In this document: positions 26,278 to 35,251 of the stretch, piece after piece
How the letters are laid out: every line of letters starts with the position of its first letter
How positions within the stretch are numbered: position 1 is the first letter of the stretch
Source: Ilyobacter_A sp963675185
Lineage (GTDB): Bacteria > Fusobacteriota > Fusobacteriia > Fusobacteriales > Fusobacteriaceae
Reading direction: 5' to 3'
Assembly: GCA_963675185.2 (NCBI GenBank)
Contig: CAXXOH010000003.1
Coordinates: 434,001 to 498,000 of the forward strand
Length of the DNA: 64,000 nucleotides
Program-made: the position numbers and the translations under genes
The notes under the pieces: model-generated
Told to the model about the DNA's origin: nothing
The model's input: the letters and a program-made list of their open reading frames with translations, nothing else
Databases searched by the model: none

Positions 26278-27036
26278 TTAAAATTTGTATTTTATCCCAG
26301 TGCCAATTGTGTATATAAGTTCGTCGCTTATCATAGGGGAATCGCTTATCTCTTCACCCAGGTACTCTATCCCCATATAGGTATAGAATGACCAAAACGC
26401 ATCTAGGGAATACTGAGTTGCAAGGGCGATATTTAAGGTGTAGGCCGTGTCGCATTCGTAAGCTCCACTTATTGCTGGGTTTGACAGAGCTTCATCTGAA
26501 TCTACCCCGAAATAGTAATCGGAGTAGTGATCATTTAATATATTTAACGTAAATGAAGGCACTACAACAAACTGATTGTCCAGATACATCTCAGGTTTCG
26601 AAACTCCTAAAGAGACCTTGTTCCCTTTCTCCCCGAAACCTACAGCGGCATTTAATTTCATATCGTAAAGATAGTAGTAGTCAGGGCTATGCGTAATACG
26701 TACACCACCCAAAATTTTACGATTCCGGTCTTCTACTCTGTTGTAATCCTGTGGCAGATCGTTGCCGTCAATACTGTACCCATCCCAAAAATCCAAGAAA
26801 AAGGATACCCCTGTTGATTGCCCCTTTAGAGCTGCATAGCCGAGTTCGGTTTTTTTAAAATAAAAATTTTCATATTCCACCTCTACCAGTGGGAAAATGA
26901 TGGTGTCGTCGCTTGCTCCCCTATATGGCGAATCGAGATTTAGCACGCCGATTCCAAGCGAGACTTCTGGTTCAAACGAAAAAGATTGTAGTGAGAATAT
27001 GAAAAAAAACAAAAAACAGTTTAAAATTTTTTTCAT
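26278..27036 (-). CDS. MipA/OmpV-family outer-membrane protein
   Basis: A 252-residue protein with a signal peptide (about residues 1-20, ending FSFEP) and alternating aromatic/polar beta strands. The N-terminal block GIGVLNLDSPYRGASDD and the terminal Phe (GTGIKYKF) are typical of outer-membrane barrels of the MipA/OmpV group. MipA in E. coli is linked to murein-synthesising complexes; OmpV proteins elsewhere have adhesion or transport roles, so the function here is open. It is the only intact - strand gene in the window, inserted between rpsO and pnp. Ribosome site AAGGGGGC precedes the ATG. Confidence 0.85.
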   Translation of the reverse strand: MKKILNCFLFFFIFSLQSFSFEPEVSLGIGVLNLDSPYRGASDDTIIFPLVEVEYENFYFKKTELGYAALKGQSTGVSFFLDFWDGYSIDGNDLPQDYNRVEDRNRKILGGVRITHSPDYYYLYDMKLNAAVGFGEKGNKVSLGVSKPEMYLDNQFVVVPSFTLNILNDHYSDYYFGVDSDEALSNPAISGAYECDTAYTLNIALATQYSLDAFWSFYTYMGIEYLGEEISDSPMISDELIYTIGTGIKYKF

Positions 27037-27174
27037 TAGAATGTGCCCCCTTATGAATTTTATATAAAACCCTACAAGTAAAAGTTTATAATTTTTTTTT
27101 GAATTTTACAACTGCCATTTTCAAAAAATATACATTAGACCAAGCATAGTCGGGCTTTCTGAGCAAATAAAACT

Positions 27175-27203
27175 TTGATTTTTAAGCTAAATAATGATAT
27201 AAT
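27175..27203 (+). promoter_or_regulatory. Promoter of pnp
   Basis: TTGATT (27175-27180), 17-bp spacer, TGA then TATAAT (27198-27203). The start is expected near 27210, at the very base of the leader hairpin that follows. Confidence 0.8.
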
Positions 27204-27211
27204 CAAGATTG

Positions 27212-27310
27212 TTGAAGGATTAGGGATAGGTAAATAATAAGGAAAAAATATAAGAGATCAATTTGTATTTTTTTCCTATTATTTACTATCTTTAAATTTC
27301 AATCCTTCAA
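27212..27310 (+). promoter_or_regulatory. Long hairpin leader of pnp, probable autoregulatory RNase III-type element
   Basis: TTGAAGGATT (27212-27221) pairs with AATCCTTCAA (27301-27310). Inside, GATAG (27225-27229) pairs with CTATC (27286-27290), TAAATAATA (27231-27239) with TATTATTTA (27277-27285), and GGAAAAAA (27241-27248) with TTTTTTCC (27269-27276). The result is an interrupted duplex of over 30 base pairs that would contain the 5' end of the mRNA. In E. coli a pnp leader hairpin is cut by RNase III and then degraded by PNPase to control its own synthesis. The same logic here is inferred from the structure. Confidence 0.7.
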
Positions 27311-27339
27311 TATAAAGTCATTAAATTCAGGAGGAGTTT

Positions 27340-29448
27340 ATGTTCGAAGAAAAGATATTAGAAATGGAACTTGCAGGCAAAACGCTTAAGGTTTCGAGCG
27401 GAAAAATAGCAAGGCAGGCTCACGGTTCTGTTTTGATACAGTATGGAGATACTGTGCTTTTAACAACAGCAACTAGAAGTAAGGCGCCTAGAGAAGGGGC
27501 GGATTTTTTCCCTTTGACAGTTGATTTTATCGAAAAATACTATGCTGCAGGTAAGATGCCTGGTGGATTCCACAAAAGGGAGGCAAGACCATCGGTACAG
27601 GCTACACTAGCTGCGAGGCTTATAGATAGACCAATAAGACCACTATTCCCAGACGGATTCACATATGACGTACATATAGTTAACACGGTAATGTCTTACG
27701 ACGGTAAAAATACACCTGACTATTTAGGAATCATAGGATCTTCCATGGCGCTAATGATATCTGACATCCCTTTCAACGGGCCTGTGGCAGGGGTAGTGAT
27801 AGGATACAAAGACGGCGAGTTCCTAATTAATCCTACTCCGGAAGAGCTTGAGGATGGTGAATTAGATCTTTCAGTTGCTGGGACAAAAGATGCGGTAACT
27901 ATGGTTGAGGCCGGGGCTAACGAAATACCTGAAGATATAATGCTTAAAGCCATCATACTTGCACATGACCAGATAAAGAAAATATGCGAATTCCAAGAAA
28001 AATTCACAGAGATGTTCGGTAAAGAAAAAATGGAGTTCACTAAAAAAGAAGTAATGGAAGCGGTTAAAAGTTTCATAGATGAGAATGGAACGGAAAGACT
28101 AAAAGCTGCTGTCCTTACAATAGGAAAGCATGCAAGAGAAGAAGCCGTTGATGGGCTTGAGGATGAACTTCTTGAGAAGTTTACTGAAAAATATATTTCG
28201 GAAAACAACCTAGAGGAGCTGCCTTCTGATATAAAGAAAGAGTTCAAAAATTACTACCATGACCTTATGAAAAAACTAGTTAGGGGAGCTATCCTATACA
28301 ATAAGCACAGGGTTGACGGTAGAAGCACAACAGAAATAAGAGACCTTCACTCTGAAATAGACCTATTGCCACAACCACACGGGTCAGCTCTTTTTACAAG
28401 GGGAGAAACACAGGCACTTGTATTCACTACACTGGGGACAAAAGAGGACGAACAGCTTATAGACGGGCTTCACACCGAATACTATAAAAAGTTTTATCTC
28501 CACTACAACTTCCCACCGTATTCAGTAGGAGAGACTGGATTTATGAGGGGACCTGGAAGAAGGGAGCTTGGACACGGTTCACTTGCAGAAAGAGCACTTT
28601 CTTACGTGATGCCTACTACAGATCAATTCCCTTACACTGTGAGGGTTGTATCTGAAATAACAGAATCAAACGGATCGTCTTCGCAGGCTAGTATCTGTGG
28701 AGGATCCCTGTCGCTTATGGCAGCCGGTGTACCTATTAAAGAGCATGTCGCTGGTATAGCAATGGGGCTTATAAAAGAGGGCGACGATTACGTGGTGCTT
28801 ACTGATATAATGGGATTAGAAGATCACCTTGGCGACATGGACTTTAAAGTAGCTGGAACTAAAAAAGGGATAACAGCCCTTCAAATGGATATAAAAATAG
28901 AGGGTATCAGCAAAGAAATAATGGAAATAGCATTAAGACAGGCTTTGGATGCTAGAATGCAGATACTAGACGTGATGAACGCAGCTATCTCTGAACCTAG
29001 AGCCGAAATACCAAAAACTGCACCTAGAATACACCAAATGATGATAGATACAGACAAAATAGCTGCTCTTATAGGTCCCGGTGGAAAGAACATCAAGGGA
29101 ATAATTGAGCAAACAGGTGCTACCATAGATATAGAGGATGACGGAAGGGTAGCAATATTTGCAGAAAATGGAGAGATATTGGAGAAAACAATCAAGCTGG
29201 TGGAAAACTATGTTAAAGACGTTAAGGTTGGAGAGGTATACACAGGAAGAGTTGTCAAGGTAGCCAAGTTCGGGGCTTTCATGGAGATACTTCCTGGTAA
29301 AGAGGGACTTCTTCACGTGTCTGAAATAGCTAAAGAAAGAATTGCTAAAGTAGAAGACGTATTAAAAGTAGGAGACGAGTTTGAAGTTAAGGTTATCGGA
29401 GTTGAGAACGGAAAGATCAATCTTAGCAAAAAAGCACTTTTACAATAA
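27340..29448 (+). CDS. pnp: Polyribonucleotide nucleotidyltransferase (PNPase)
   Basis: A 702-residue trimeric 3'-to-5' phosphorolytic exoribonuclease and degradosome component. Two RNase PH domains (about 1-230 and 310-540) are joined by a helical linker, then KH (ALIGPGGKNIKGIIEQTG) and S1 (GRVVKVAKFGAFMEILPGKEGLLHVSEI) domains. Full length for the family. ATG 27340 has GGAGGAG upstream. Its own promoter and hairpin leader precede it and a terminator follows, so it is a single-gene unit. Confidence 0.97.
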   Translation: MFEEKILEMELAGKTLKVSSGKIARQAHGSVLIQYGDTVLLTTATRSKAPREGADFFPLTVDFIEKYYAAGKMPGGFHKREARPSVQATLAARLIDRPIRPLFPDGFTYDVHIVNTVMSYDGKNTPDYLGIIGSSMALMISDIPFNGPVAGVVIGYKDGEFLINPTPEELEDGELDLSVAGTKDAVTMVEAGANEIPEDIMLKAIILAHDQIKKICEFQEKFTEMFGKEKMEFTKKEVMEAVKSFIDENGTERLKAAVLTIGKHAREEAVDGLEDELLEKFTEKYISENNLEELPSDIKKEFKNYYHDLMKKLVRGAILYNKHRVDGRSTTEIRDLHSEIDLLPQPHGSALFTRGETQALVFTTLGTKEDEQLIDGLHTEYYKKFYLHYNFPPYSVGETGFMRGPGRRELGHGSLAERALSYVMPTTDQFPYTVRVVSEITESNGSSSQASICGGSLSLMAAGVPIKEHVAGIAMGLIKEGDDYVVLTDIMGLEDHLGDMDFKVAGTKKGITALQMDIKIEGISKEIMEIALRQALDARMQILDVMNAAISEPRAEIPKTAPRIHQMMIDTDKIAALIGPGGKNIKGIIEQTGATIDIEDDGRVAIFAENGEILEKTIKLVENYVKDVKVGEVYTGRVVKVAKFGAFMEILPGKEGLLHVSEIAKERIAKVEDVLKVGDEFEVKVIGVENGKINLSKKALLQ

Positions 29449-29453
29449 TTTTT

Positions 29454-29485
29454 AGGAAAGCACAGGAAGAGTTCTGTGCTTTTCT
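29454..29485 (+). terminator. Rho-independent terminator of pnp
   Basis: AGGAAAGCACAG (29454-29465) pairs with CTGTGCTTTTCT (29474-29485), with one G-T pair; the T run is part of the right arm. Confidence 0.75.
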
Positions 29486-29531
29486 AAATTTATAAAATAT
29501 TCTATAAGATATTTATTTAGAGAAAAACTTG

Positions 29532-29540
29532 TGATATAAT
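29532..29540 (+). promoter_or_regulatory. Extended -10 promoter of rimO
   Basis: TGA then TATAAT (29535-29540); the -35 region (TTTATT at 29512) is poor, so the TGN extension probably carries recognition. Confidence 0.6.
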
Positions 29541-29566
29541 TTTATTAAAAAATAAAGGAGTTATAG

Positions 29567-30901
29567 ATGAAGTTAGCAGTTATAAGTCTTGGATGTAGTA
29601 AAAATCTAGTGGACAGTGAGTATTTCATGGGTACACTTGTTAATAAAAGGGGTTTTGAGATAGTAAACGACCTAAATGAAGCGGATATAGCTATAATAAA
29701 CACCTGCGGGTTTATAGGCGACGCGAAAGAGGAGTCGGTTGAGACTATACTCGAAGTTGGCGAGTTTAAAAAGAACGGAAACTTGAAGAAAATAATCGTG
29801 GCAGGCTGCCTGGCTCAGAGGTATGCTGGAGAGCTGTTAGAGGAGCTTCCAGAAGTGGATGCCATAATAGGTACAGGGGATATAGATAAGATAGAGGAAG
29901 TAGTGGACGAGATACTCTCGGAAAGAAGAGTTATAAGGAGTGAAAGCCTGGATTTCTTAGGAAACTCTGAAACTGAAAGGATACTAGCCACCTATCCGCA
30001 CACTGCATATCTGAAAATAGCCGAGGGCTGTGACAGAAAGTGTACCTATTGCATCATACCTCAACTCAGGGGAAAACTTAGAAGCAGAAGTGTAGAGGAT
30101 ATAGTGGAGGAAGCTAAAAAGTTAGCAGAAAACGGCGTAGTAGAGCTAAACCTTTTGGCGCAGGAAACCACAGAATATGGCATAGATTTATATGGCGAGA
30201 AGGCTCTTCCAAAACTACTCAGGGCGCTAGTAAAGGTCGAAGGTATAAAATGGATAAGGCTTTACTATATGTATCCACACTCCATAACTGATGAGCTCAT
30301 ACAGGTAATAAAGGAGGAGGAAAAGATCTGCAATTACTTTGACGTGCCTATACAGCATGTGTCGGATGCAATACTCCAGAAAATGGGGAGGGCGAATTCC
30401 GGGGAGCAGATGAAAGGCGTACTACATAAGATAAGAAAAGAGATACCTGACGTTACAATAAGGACAAGCCTTATAGTAGGGTTTCCTGGGGAAACAGAGG
30501 AAAATTTTGAGGAGTTAAAAGAGTTCGTGGAGGCGTTCAAGTTCGACTATGCTGGGATATTTAAGTACTCAAGAGAGGAAGATACAGTGGCCTATGGCAT
30601 GGAAAACCAGGTAGACGATGACACTAAGCATAGGAGATGGATAGAGCTCACAAACCTTCAAAACGAAATGGCCGAAATAAACAACAGAAAGTATATAGAC
30701 AAGGTAGTAGAGGTAATAATAGATGGGGTATCGAGCGAGTCAGAATTCATGCTTGAAGGCAGGACTATGGGGCAGGCACTTGAGATAGATGGTAAGGTAT
30801 TGACAAACGAAGGCACGGCAAAATCCGGAGAGATAGTAAAAGTTAAGATAGAACAGAACTTTGAGTATGACCTTTTGGGTGCCATCGTAGAAAATGAATA
30901 G
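29567..30901 (+). CDS. rimO: Ribosomal protein S12 methylthiotransferase RimO
   Basis: A 444-residue radical SAM enzyme adding a methylthio group to the conserved Asp of ribosomal protein S12. An N-terminal UPF0004 domain supplies three Cys for one [4Fe-4S] cluster (C10 in LGCSKN, then NTCGF and AGCLAQR). The radical SAM site is C155-x3-C159-x2-C162, and a TRAM domain ends the protein. RimO rather than MiaB is indicated by SLGCSKNLVDSE and GCDRKCTYCIIPQLRG. ATG 29567 has AAGGAG upstream. pgsA follows after 19 bases. Confidence 0.95.
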   Translation: MKLAVISLGCSKNLVDSEYFMGTLVNKRGFEIVNDLNEADIAIINTCGFIGDAKEESVETILEVGEFKKNGNLKKIIVAGCLAQRYAGELLEELPEVDAIIGTGDIDKIEEVVDEILSERRVIRSESLDFLGNSETERILATYPHTAYLKIAEGCDRKCTYCIIPQLRGKLRSRSVEDIVEEAKKLAENGVVELNLLAQETTEYGIDLYGEKALPKLLRALVKVEGIKWIRLYYMYPHSITDELIQVIKEEEKICNYFDVPIQHVSDAILQKMGRANSGEQMKGVLHKIRKEIPDVTIRTSLIVGFPGETEENFEELKEFVEAFKFDYAGIFKYSREEDTVAYGMENQVDDDTKHRRWIELTNLQNEMAEINNRKYIDKVVEVIIDGVSSESEFMLEGRTMGQALEIDGKVLTNEGTAKSGEIVKVKIEQNFEYDLLGAIVENE

Positions 30902-30920
30902 TGGAGGTTAGAAGTTTGAT

Positions 30921-31454
30921 ATGAATATAGCAAACCAGCTTACGATTTTTAGGATTATTTTAATTTTTCCTTTTCTTTATTTTCTTATGAACGCAACCGA
31001 GGGGGGAGTTATTTACAGGTTGATAGCTTTTGTCATGTTTGGGGTGGCTTCTTTGACCGATTTTTTAGATGGTTACCTTGCCAGAAAGCATAAACTCGTA
31101 ACCGACTTTGGGAAGCTTATGGACCCGCTTGCAGATAAAATACTTGTAATGGCGGCACTGACTATTTTTGTAGAATTAAGATATATACCCTCTTGGATGC
31201 TGATACTCATACTGGGAAGGGAGTTTTTAGTTACTGGAATAAGAAGTATAGCCGCTTCAAATGGGGAAGTTATACCTGCTGGGCAGCTCGGGAAATGGAA
31301 GACCACCACTCAGATGATCGCTATCCTCATAATAATGCTGATAGGGGAAAGTCCTTATAATTTTTATATAATGCTGATACCGGTAGTGCTTACAGTTTGG
31401 TCTGGTTGGGATTACGTTTACGGTGGAAGGAAATACTTTAAGAACTTAAAATAA
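30921..31454 (+). CDS. pgsA: CDP-diacylglycerol--glycerol-3-phosphate 3-phosphatidyltransferase
   Basis: A 177-residue inner-membrane enzyme committing CDP-diacylglycerol to phosphatidylglycerol. The CDP-alcohol phosphatidyltransferase signature is complete: D-G-x2-A-R-x8-G-x3-D-x3-D (DGYLARKHK...GKLMDPLAD). Four to five membrane helices are visible. ATG 30921 lies 12 bases after GGAGGT, a long spacing. rimO-pgsA adjacency is widespread in bacteria. Confidence 0.95.
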   Translation: MNIANQLTIFRIILIFPFLYFLMNATEGGVIYRLIAFVMFGVASLTDFLDGYLARKHKLVTDFGKLMDPLADKILVMAALTIFVELRYIPSWMLILILGREFLVTGIRSIAASNGEVIPAGQLGKWKTTTQMIAILIIMLIGESPYNFYIMLIPVVLTVWSGWDYVYGGRKYFKNLK

Positions 31455-31520
31455 CTCTAATTGAATTCAAATAAATTTATTAGAATTTTGAAAAGAATAA
31501 AAATGGAGGTAATATAGGAG

Positions 31521-32312
31521 ATGAATATAGGGGTAATAGGATCAGGGAATATGGGCGGAGCCTACATAAGCGCCCTAAGCGATAAGAACCTGTTCTTTTT
31601 GGAGTTGAACGACCAGAGGGCGGAAGAAATAGAGGCTAAATACGGCGCAAAACGTGTATCGGGGATAAAGGAGATTTTAGAAAAATCTGATTTTGTTATA
31701 ATAGCTGTAAAACCAGATGTAGTAGAAAAAGTCTTAAACGAGATGAAAGAGTACGACCTAAGCGATAAGGTAATAATAAGCCTGGTTTTAGGGATAAACA
31801 TAAAATTTTATGAAAAGGTTCTGGGAGAAGGAGTTAAATTTGTAAGAGTAATGCCGAATACACCTACGCTTATAAAAAAGGGGATCTGCGGCTACTCATT
31901 TAATAAAAATATAAGCCAAGTAGAAGAAGAAAAGGTAAAGGAAATATTGAAGAGTACAGGCGAGGCTGTAGAAGTTCCTGAGGACAAGTTAGATATAGTC
32001 ACTGCTCTTTCAGGAAGTGGACCTGCCTACGTATTTTTGCTAATAAACTCTCTAGCAGAGGGTGGAGTAAAACTTGGAATGACAAAGCAGGATAGCCTGA
32101 AGTTTGTCTTGGAAACCTTTATAGGATCAGCTAGCATGATAAAAGAGACTGGGATACACCCTGAGCAGCTAAAAGATATGGTTACATCTCCTGGTGGTTC
32201 TACTGCTGCCGGACTTCTAAAAATGGAGCAAAACTCTGTAAGAAAAGCTATGATAGAAACAGTGATTGAAACCTATAATAAAGCAAAAGAGTTCAGTTCG
32301 AAAGGAGAATAA
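31521..32312 (+). CDS. proC: Pyrroline-5-carboxylate reductase
   Basis: A 263-residue enzyme for the last step of proline synthesis, reducing pyrroline-5-carboxylate with NAD(P)H. N-terminal dinucleotide site GSGNMGGA, RVMPNTP, ALSGSGPAYVF and the C-terminal MVTSPGGSTAAGL signature are all present. ATG 31521 is preceded by two ribosome-site-like elements (GGAGGTAAT and AGGAG). yggT follows 4 bases later, the proC-yggT order common in bacteria. Confidence 0.96.
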   Translation: MNIGVIGSGNMGGAYISALSDKNLFFLELNDQRAEEIEAKYGAKRVSGIKEILEKSDFVIIAVKPDVVEKVLNEMKEYDLSDKVIISLVLGINIKFYEKVLGEGVKFVRVMPNTPTLIKKGICGYSFNKNISQVEEEKVKEILKSTGEAVEVPEDKLDIVTALSGSGPAYVFLLINSLAEGGVKLGMTKQDSLKFVLETFIGSASMIKETGIHPEQLKDMVTSPGGSTAAGLLKMEQNSVRKAMIETVIETYNKAKEFSSKGE

Positions 32313-32316
32313 TTAA

Positions 32317-32571
32317 GTGTTGTACCAAACTATAAACTTGTTAATACAGATAATCAAAGTTTTGATTTTGATAAGAATAATTATATCGTGGGTTATACCA
32401 TACAGCAGAAATGAATTTACTCATTTAGTGTATACTTTGACAGAACCCATATTAAGGCCTTTCAGAGTACTTTTGCCAATAGGGCACCTTAGGCTGGATA
32501 TAGCACCATTACTGGCATATTTTACATTGGACATAATTAGAAAGTTGGTTTTTTCACTTTTATTTTTTTAA
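32317..32571 (+). CDS. yggT: YggT-family membrane protein
   Basis: An 84-residue protein with two membrane helices and the conserved loop TEPILRPFRVLLP, matching one YggT repeat. Members are linked to membrane and osmotic homeostasis and, in Gram-positives, to septum assembly (YlmG); the exact role is unclear. The start is GTG 32317 with AAGGAG at 32302-32307, 4 bases after proC, so translation is likely coupled. Confidence 0.88.
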   Translation: MLYQTINLLIQIIKVLILIRIIISWVIPYSRNEFTHLVYTLTEPILRPFRVLLPIGHLRLDIAPLLAYFTLDIIRKLVFSLLFF

Positions 32572-32575
32572 CATA

Positions 32576-32599
32576 ATCCAAATTTAGATAAATTTGGAT
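32576..32599. promoter_or_regulatory. 24-bp perfect palindrome upstream of glgP
   Basis: ATCCAAATTTA (32576-32586) and TAAATTTGGAT (32589-32599) are perfect complements around a 2-base centre, directly after the yggT stop and 35 bases before glgP. It has no T run, so it is more likely a repressor/activator site for the glycogen gene than a terminator. Confidence 0.55.
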
Positions 32600-32633
32600 C
32601 CATTTAAATAATATATTACAGGGGGCGTAAGGG

Positions 32634-35072
32634 ATGGTAGAGTTAAACAAAGAAAAGTTTAAAGATGATATCCAGAAATATCTAAGATCTAGATCAGGAA
32701 AAACAGTAGAGGAAGCTAAAAAAGAGGAGCTGTTCGATGCGGTTTCAAAAGCCTGTATGGAGATAGTTCTAGACAACTGGATGGATACAAAAAAAACTTA
32801 TGAAGGAAATGATGTTAAGCAGGCTTTTTACCTTTCTGCCGAATTTTTAATGGGGAGGGCATTTTCCAACAACTTGGTAAACCTAACAGTGGACAAGGGT
32901 GTAAAAGAAGCCTTGGCAAAACTAGGGATAGATTATAACCTCATAGAGGAAGTTGAGCAGGATGCGGGACTTGGAAATGGTGGTTTGGGAAGACTTGCAG
33001 CGTGTTTTCTAGATTCCCTTGCAACTCATGAACTTCCTGGACACGGTTACGGAATAAGATATAGATATGGAATGTTCAAACAAAAAATAGAAAACGGCTT
33101 TCAAGTTGAGTATCCTGATAACTGGCTGGAAAACGGAGACCCTTGGTCTATAGAAAAAAGGACAGAATCTGTGAAAGTTAAGTTTGGAGGGCACGTAGAG
33201 GTCATAACCGATAGAACAGGCAGGCAGCATTTCAAACGGATAAATGCAGAGGTTGTAACAGCCGTACCTTACGATATGCCGGTAGTAGGTTATGACACTA
33301 AAACAGTGAACACTCTTAGACTTTGGGAAGCGGAGGCACCGGATGGTTTTGACTTACAGCTTTTTAACGACCAGCATTATGGAAGTGCAGTTAAAAAGCA
33401 GAACAGGGCAGAAGATATATCCAGAGTCTTGTATCCGAATGATGCCGGACCTTCCGGTAAAGAGCTAAGACTTAGACAGCAGTTCTTCTTTGTTTCTGCC
33501 TCACTACAAGATATTGTTAGAAACTTTAAAGCTAAACACGGGGCTAATTTTGAAATTTTCCCCGAAAAAGTGGCAATGCAATTAAATGATACCCATCCGG
33601 TAGTGGCAATACCGGAGTTAATGAGAATACTCATGGACTGGGAAAAACTGGAGTGGGAAAAAGCTTGGGAGATAACTACAAAGGTATGTGCATATACAAA
33701 CCATACTATACTTGCTGAAGCCTTGGAAAAGTGGCCTATAGATCTTTTTTCCAATCTTTTACCTAGGCAGTACCAGATAATAGAAGAAATAAACAGGAGG
33801 TTTTTAAACTTCTTGAGACAGCAGTACCCTAATGATTGGAAAAAGCACAACAAGATGTCCATAATAGGCGACGGCATGGTAAGGATGGCTTGGCTGGCTA
33901 TTATAGGAAGCCATTCTGTCAATGGAGTTGCAGCACTGCATACGGAGATACTTAAAAATCAAGAACTAAAAGACTGGTATCATATATATCCCGAGAAATT
34001 CAACAACAAGACAAACGGAGTCACCCAAAGGAGATGGCTTTTAAAATCTAACCCAGAGCTGTCAGCTCTCATAGATGAGCTCATAGGGGAAGGGTGGAAA
34101 AAAGAACTTTCTGAACTTGAGAAGCTTAAAAAATACACGGATGACGATGGAATCCTAAAAAGGTTCTTGGAGATAAAACATAACAACAAGGTCAAATTAG
34201 CCGAATACATAAAAGAACACAAGGGGATAGTGATAGACCCGGATTCGATATTTGACATACAGATAAAAAGACTTCATGAGTATAAAAGGCAGCTTTTGAA
34301 CATACTGCATATAATGGACCTCTACAATAAACTTAAGAAGAACCCGAAGATGGACATGGTTCCTAGGACATTCATATTCGGGGCAAAGGCCGCATCTGGA
34401 TACAGGAGGGCTAAGACTATAATAAAACTTATAAACTCCATAGCCGAAAAAATAAACAACGATATGGAGATAAACAACAAGATTAAAGTAGTCTTTATAG
34501 ACAACTACAGGGTATCGATTGCGGAAAAACTTTTCCCAGCAGCAGATCTTTCCGAGCAAATATCAACAGCCGGGAAGGAGGCTTCGGGTACAGGAAACAT
34601 GAAGTTCATGATAAATGGGGCCCCTACCATAGGAACGATGGATGGAGCTAACGTGGAGATTGTAGAAGAGGCCGGGGAAGCGAATAGCTTTATATTCGGA
34701 CTTACATCGGATGAAGTGGCGAGGTTGAATGCCGAAAACGGTCACAGCGCCATGGAGCTATACAGTACAGTTGAAGGGCTGCAGGAAGTAATAAACCACC
34801 TTGTGGACGGGACCTACTGTGCAGACAGATCGGTATTTACGGAACTTTATAACTCATTACTCTATGGAGTGGATGGTAACAGGCCTGACGAATATTACGT
34901 ACTGAAGGATTTTTCTGCATACAGAAATGCACAGAAAAAAGTGGACGAGGCGTTTAGGGACAAAATGGGATGGGCCAGAAAAGCCTGGATTAACATAGCT
35001 ACCAGCGGTAAGTTCAGTTCTGACAGGACTATAAGAGTACGCATCGGAAATATGGGGTATAGAAAAAACTAA
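32634..35072 (+). CDS. glgP: Glycogen/maltodextrin phosphorylase
   Basis: An 812-residue PLP enzyme releasing glucose-1-phosphate from alpha-1,4 glucans. The glucan-phosphorylase signature EASGTGNMKFMINGAPTIG includes the PLP-binding Lys (K in NMKF), and GNGGLGRLAACFLDS and YGIRYRYGMF mark the N-terminal domain. Full length for the family. Ribosome site GTAAGGG before ATG 32634 is moderate. A palindrome upstream may be its operator and a GC-rich terminator follows. Its partner glgB is 10 kb away; no glgA or glgC is seen. Confidence 0.97.
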   Translation: MVELNKEKFKDDIQKYLRSRSGKTVEEAKKEELFDAVSKACMEIVLDNWMDTKKTYEGNDVKQAFYLSAEFLMGRAFSNNLVNLTVDKGVKEALAKLGIDYNLIEEVEQDAGLGNGGLGRLAACFLDSLATHELPGHGYGIRYRYGMFKQKIENGFQVEYPDNWLENGDPWSIEKRTESVKVKFGGHVEVITDRTGRQHFKRINAEVVTAVPYDMPVVGYDTKTVNTLRLWEAEAPDGFDLQLFNDQHYGSAVKKQNRAEDISRVLYPNDAGPSGKELRLRQQFFFVSASLQDIVRNFKAKHGANFEIFPEKVAMQLNDTHPVVAIPELMRILMDWEKLEWEKAWEITTKVCAYTNHTILAEALEKWPIDLFSNLLPRQYQIIEEINRRFLNFLRQQYPNDWKKHNKMSIIGDGMVRMAWLAIIGSHSVNGVAALHTEILKNQELKDWYHIYPEKFNNKTNGVTQRRWLLKSNPELSALIDELIGEGWKKELSELEKLKKYTDDDGILKRFLEIKHNNKVKLAEYIKEHKGIVIDPDSIFDIQIKRLHEYKRQLLNILHIMDLYNKLKKNPKMDMVPRTFIFGAKAASGYRRAKTIIKLINSIAEKINNDMEINNKIKVVFIDNYRVSIAEKLFPAADLSEQISTAGKEASGTGNMKFMINGAPTIGTMDGANVEIVEEAGEANSFIFGLTSDEVARLNAENGHSAMELYSTVEGLQEVINHLVDGTYCADRSVFTELYNSLLYGVDGNRPDEYYVLKDFSAYRNAQKKVDEAFRDKMGWARKAWINIATSGKFSSDRTIRVRIGNMGYRKN

Positions 35073-35091
35073 CATCAAGTAGTATTATCAG

Positions 35092-35118
35092 TGGGCGGCC
35101 ATAGGCCGCCTATTTTAT
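35092..35118 (+). terminator. Rho-independent terminator of glgP
   Basis: GGCGGCC (35094-35100), ATA loop, GGCCGCC (35104-35110), followed by TATTTTATTT. Confidence 0.85.
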
Positions 35119-35251
35119 TTGTTTGAAGGAAAAATAAGAGTTGTGCGATAAATTAAGTATATATTTTGTTTCTTTGTCTGTACATAAGAAAGATAAAAGC
35201 ATATTTTGTCATGGAAACTAATAAAACAAACACTAAAGGAGGGGGAAAAGT

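Noticed and set aside
27085..27111. - strand promoter for mipA (TTGTAA and TATAAA)
   Set aside because: The spacing is only 15 bases and the region is an A/T run, so I could not support it.
31456..31490. TCTAAT...ATTAGA inverted repeat between pgsA and proC
   Set aside because: An A/T-only interrupted pairing with no run of T; not distinguishable from chance.
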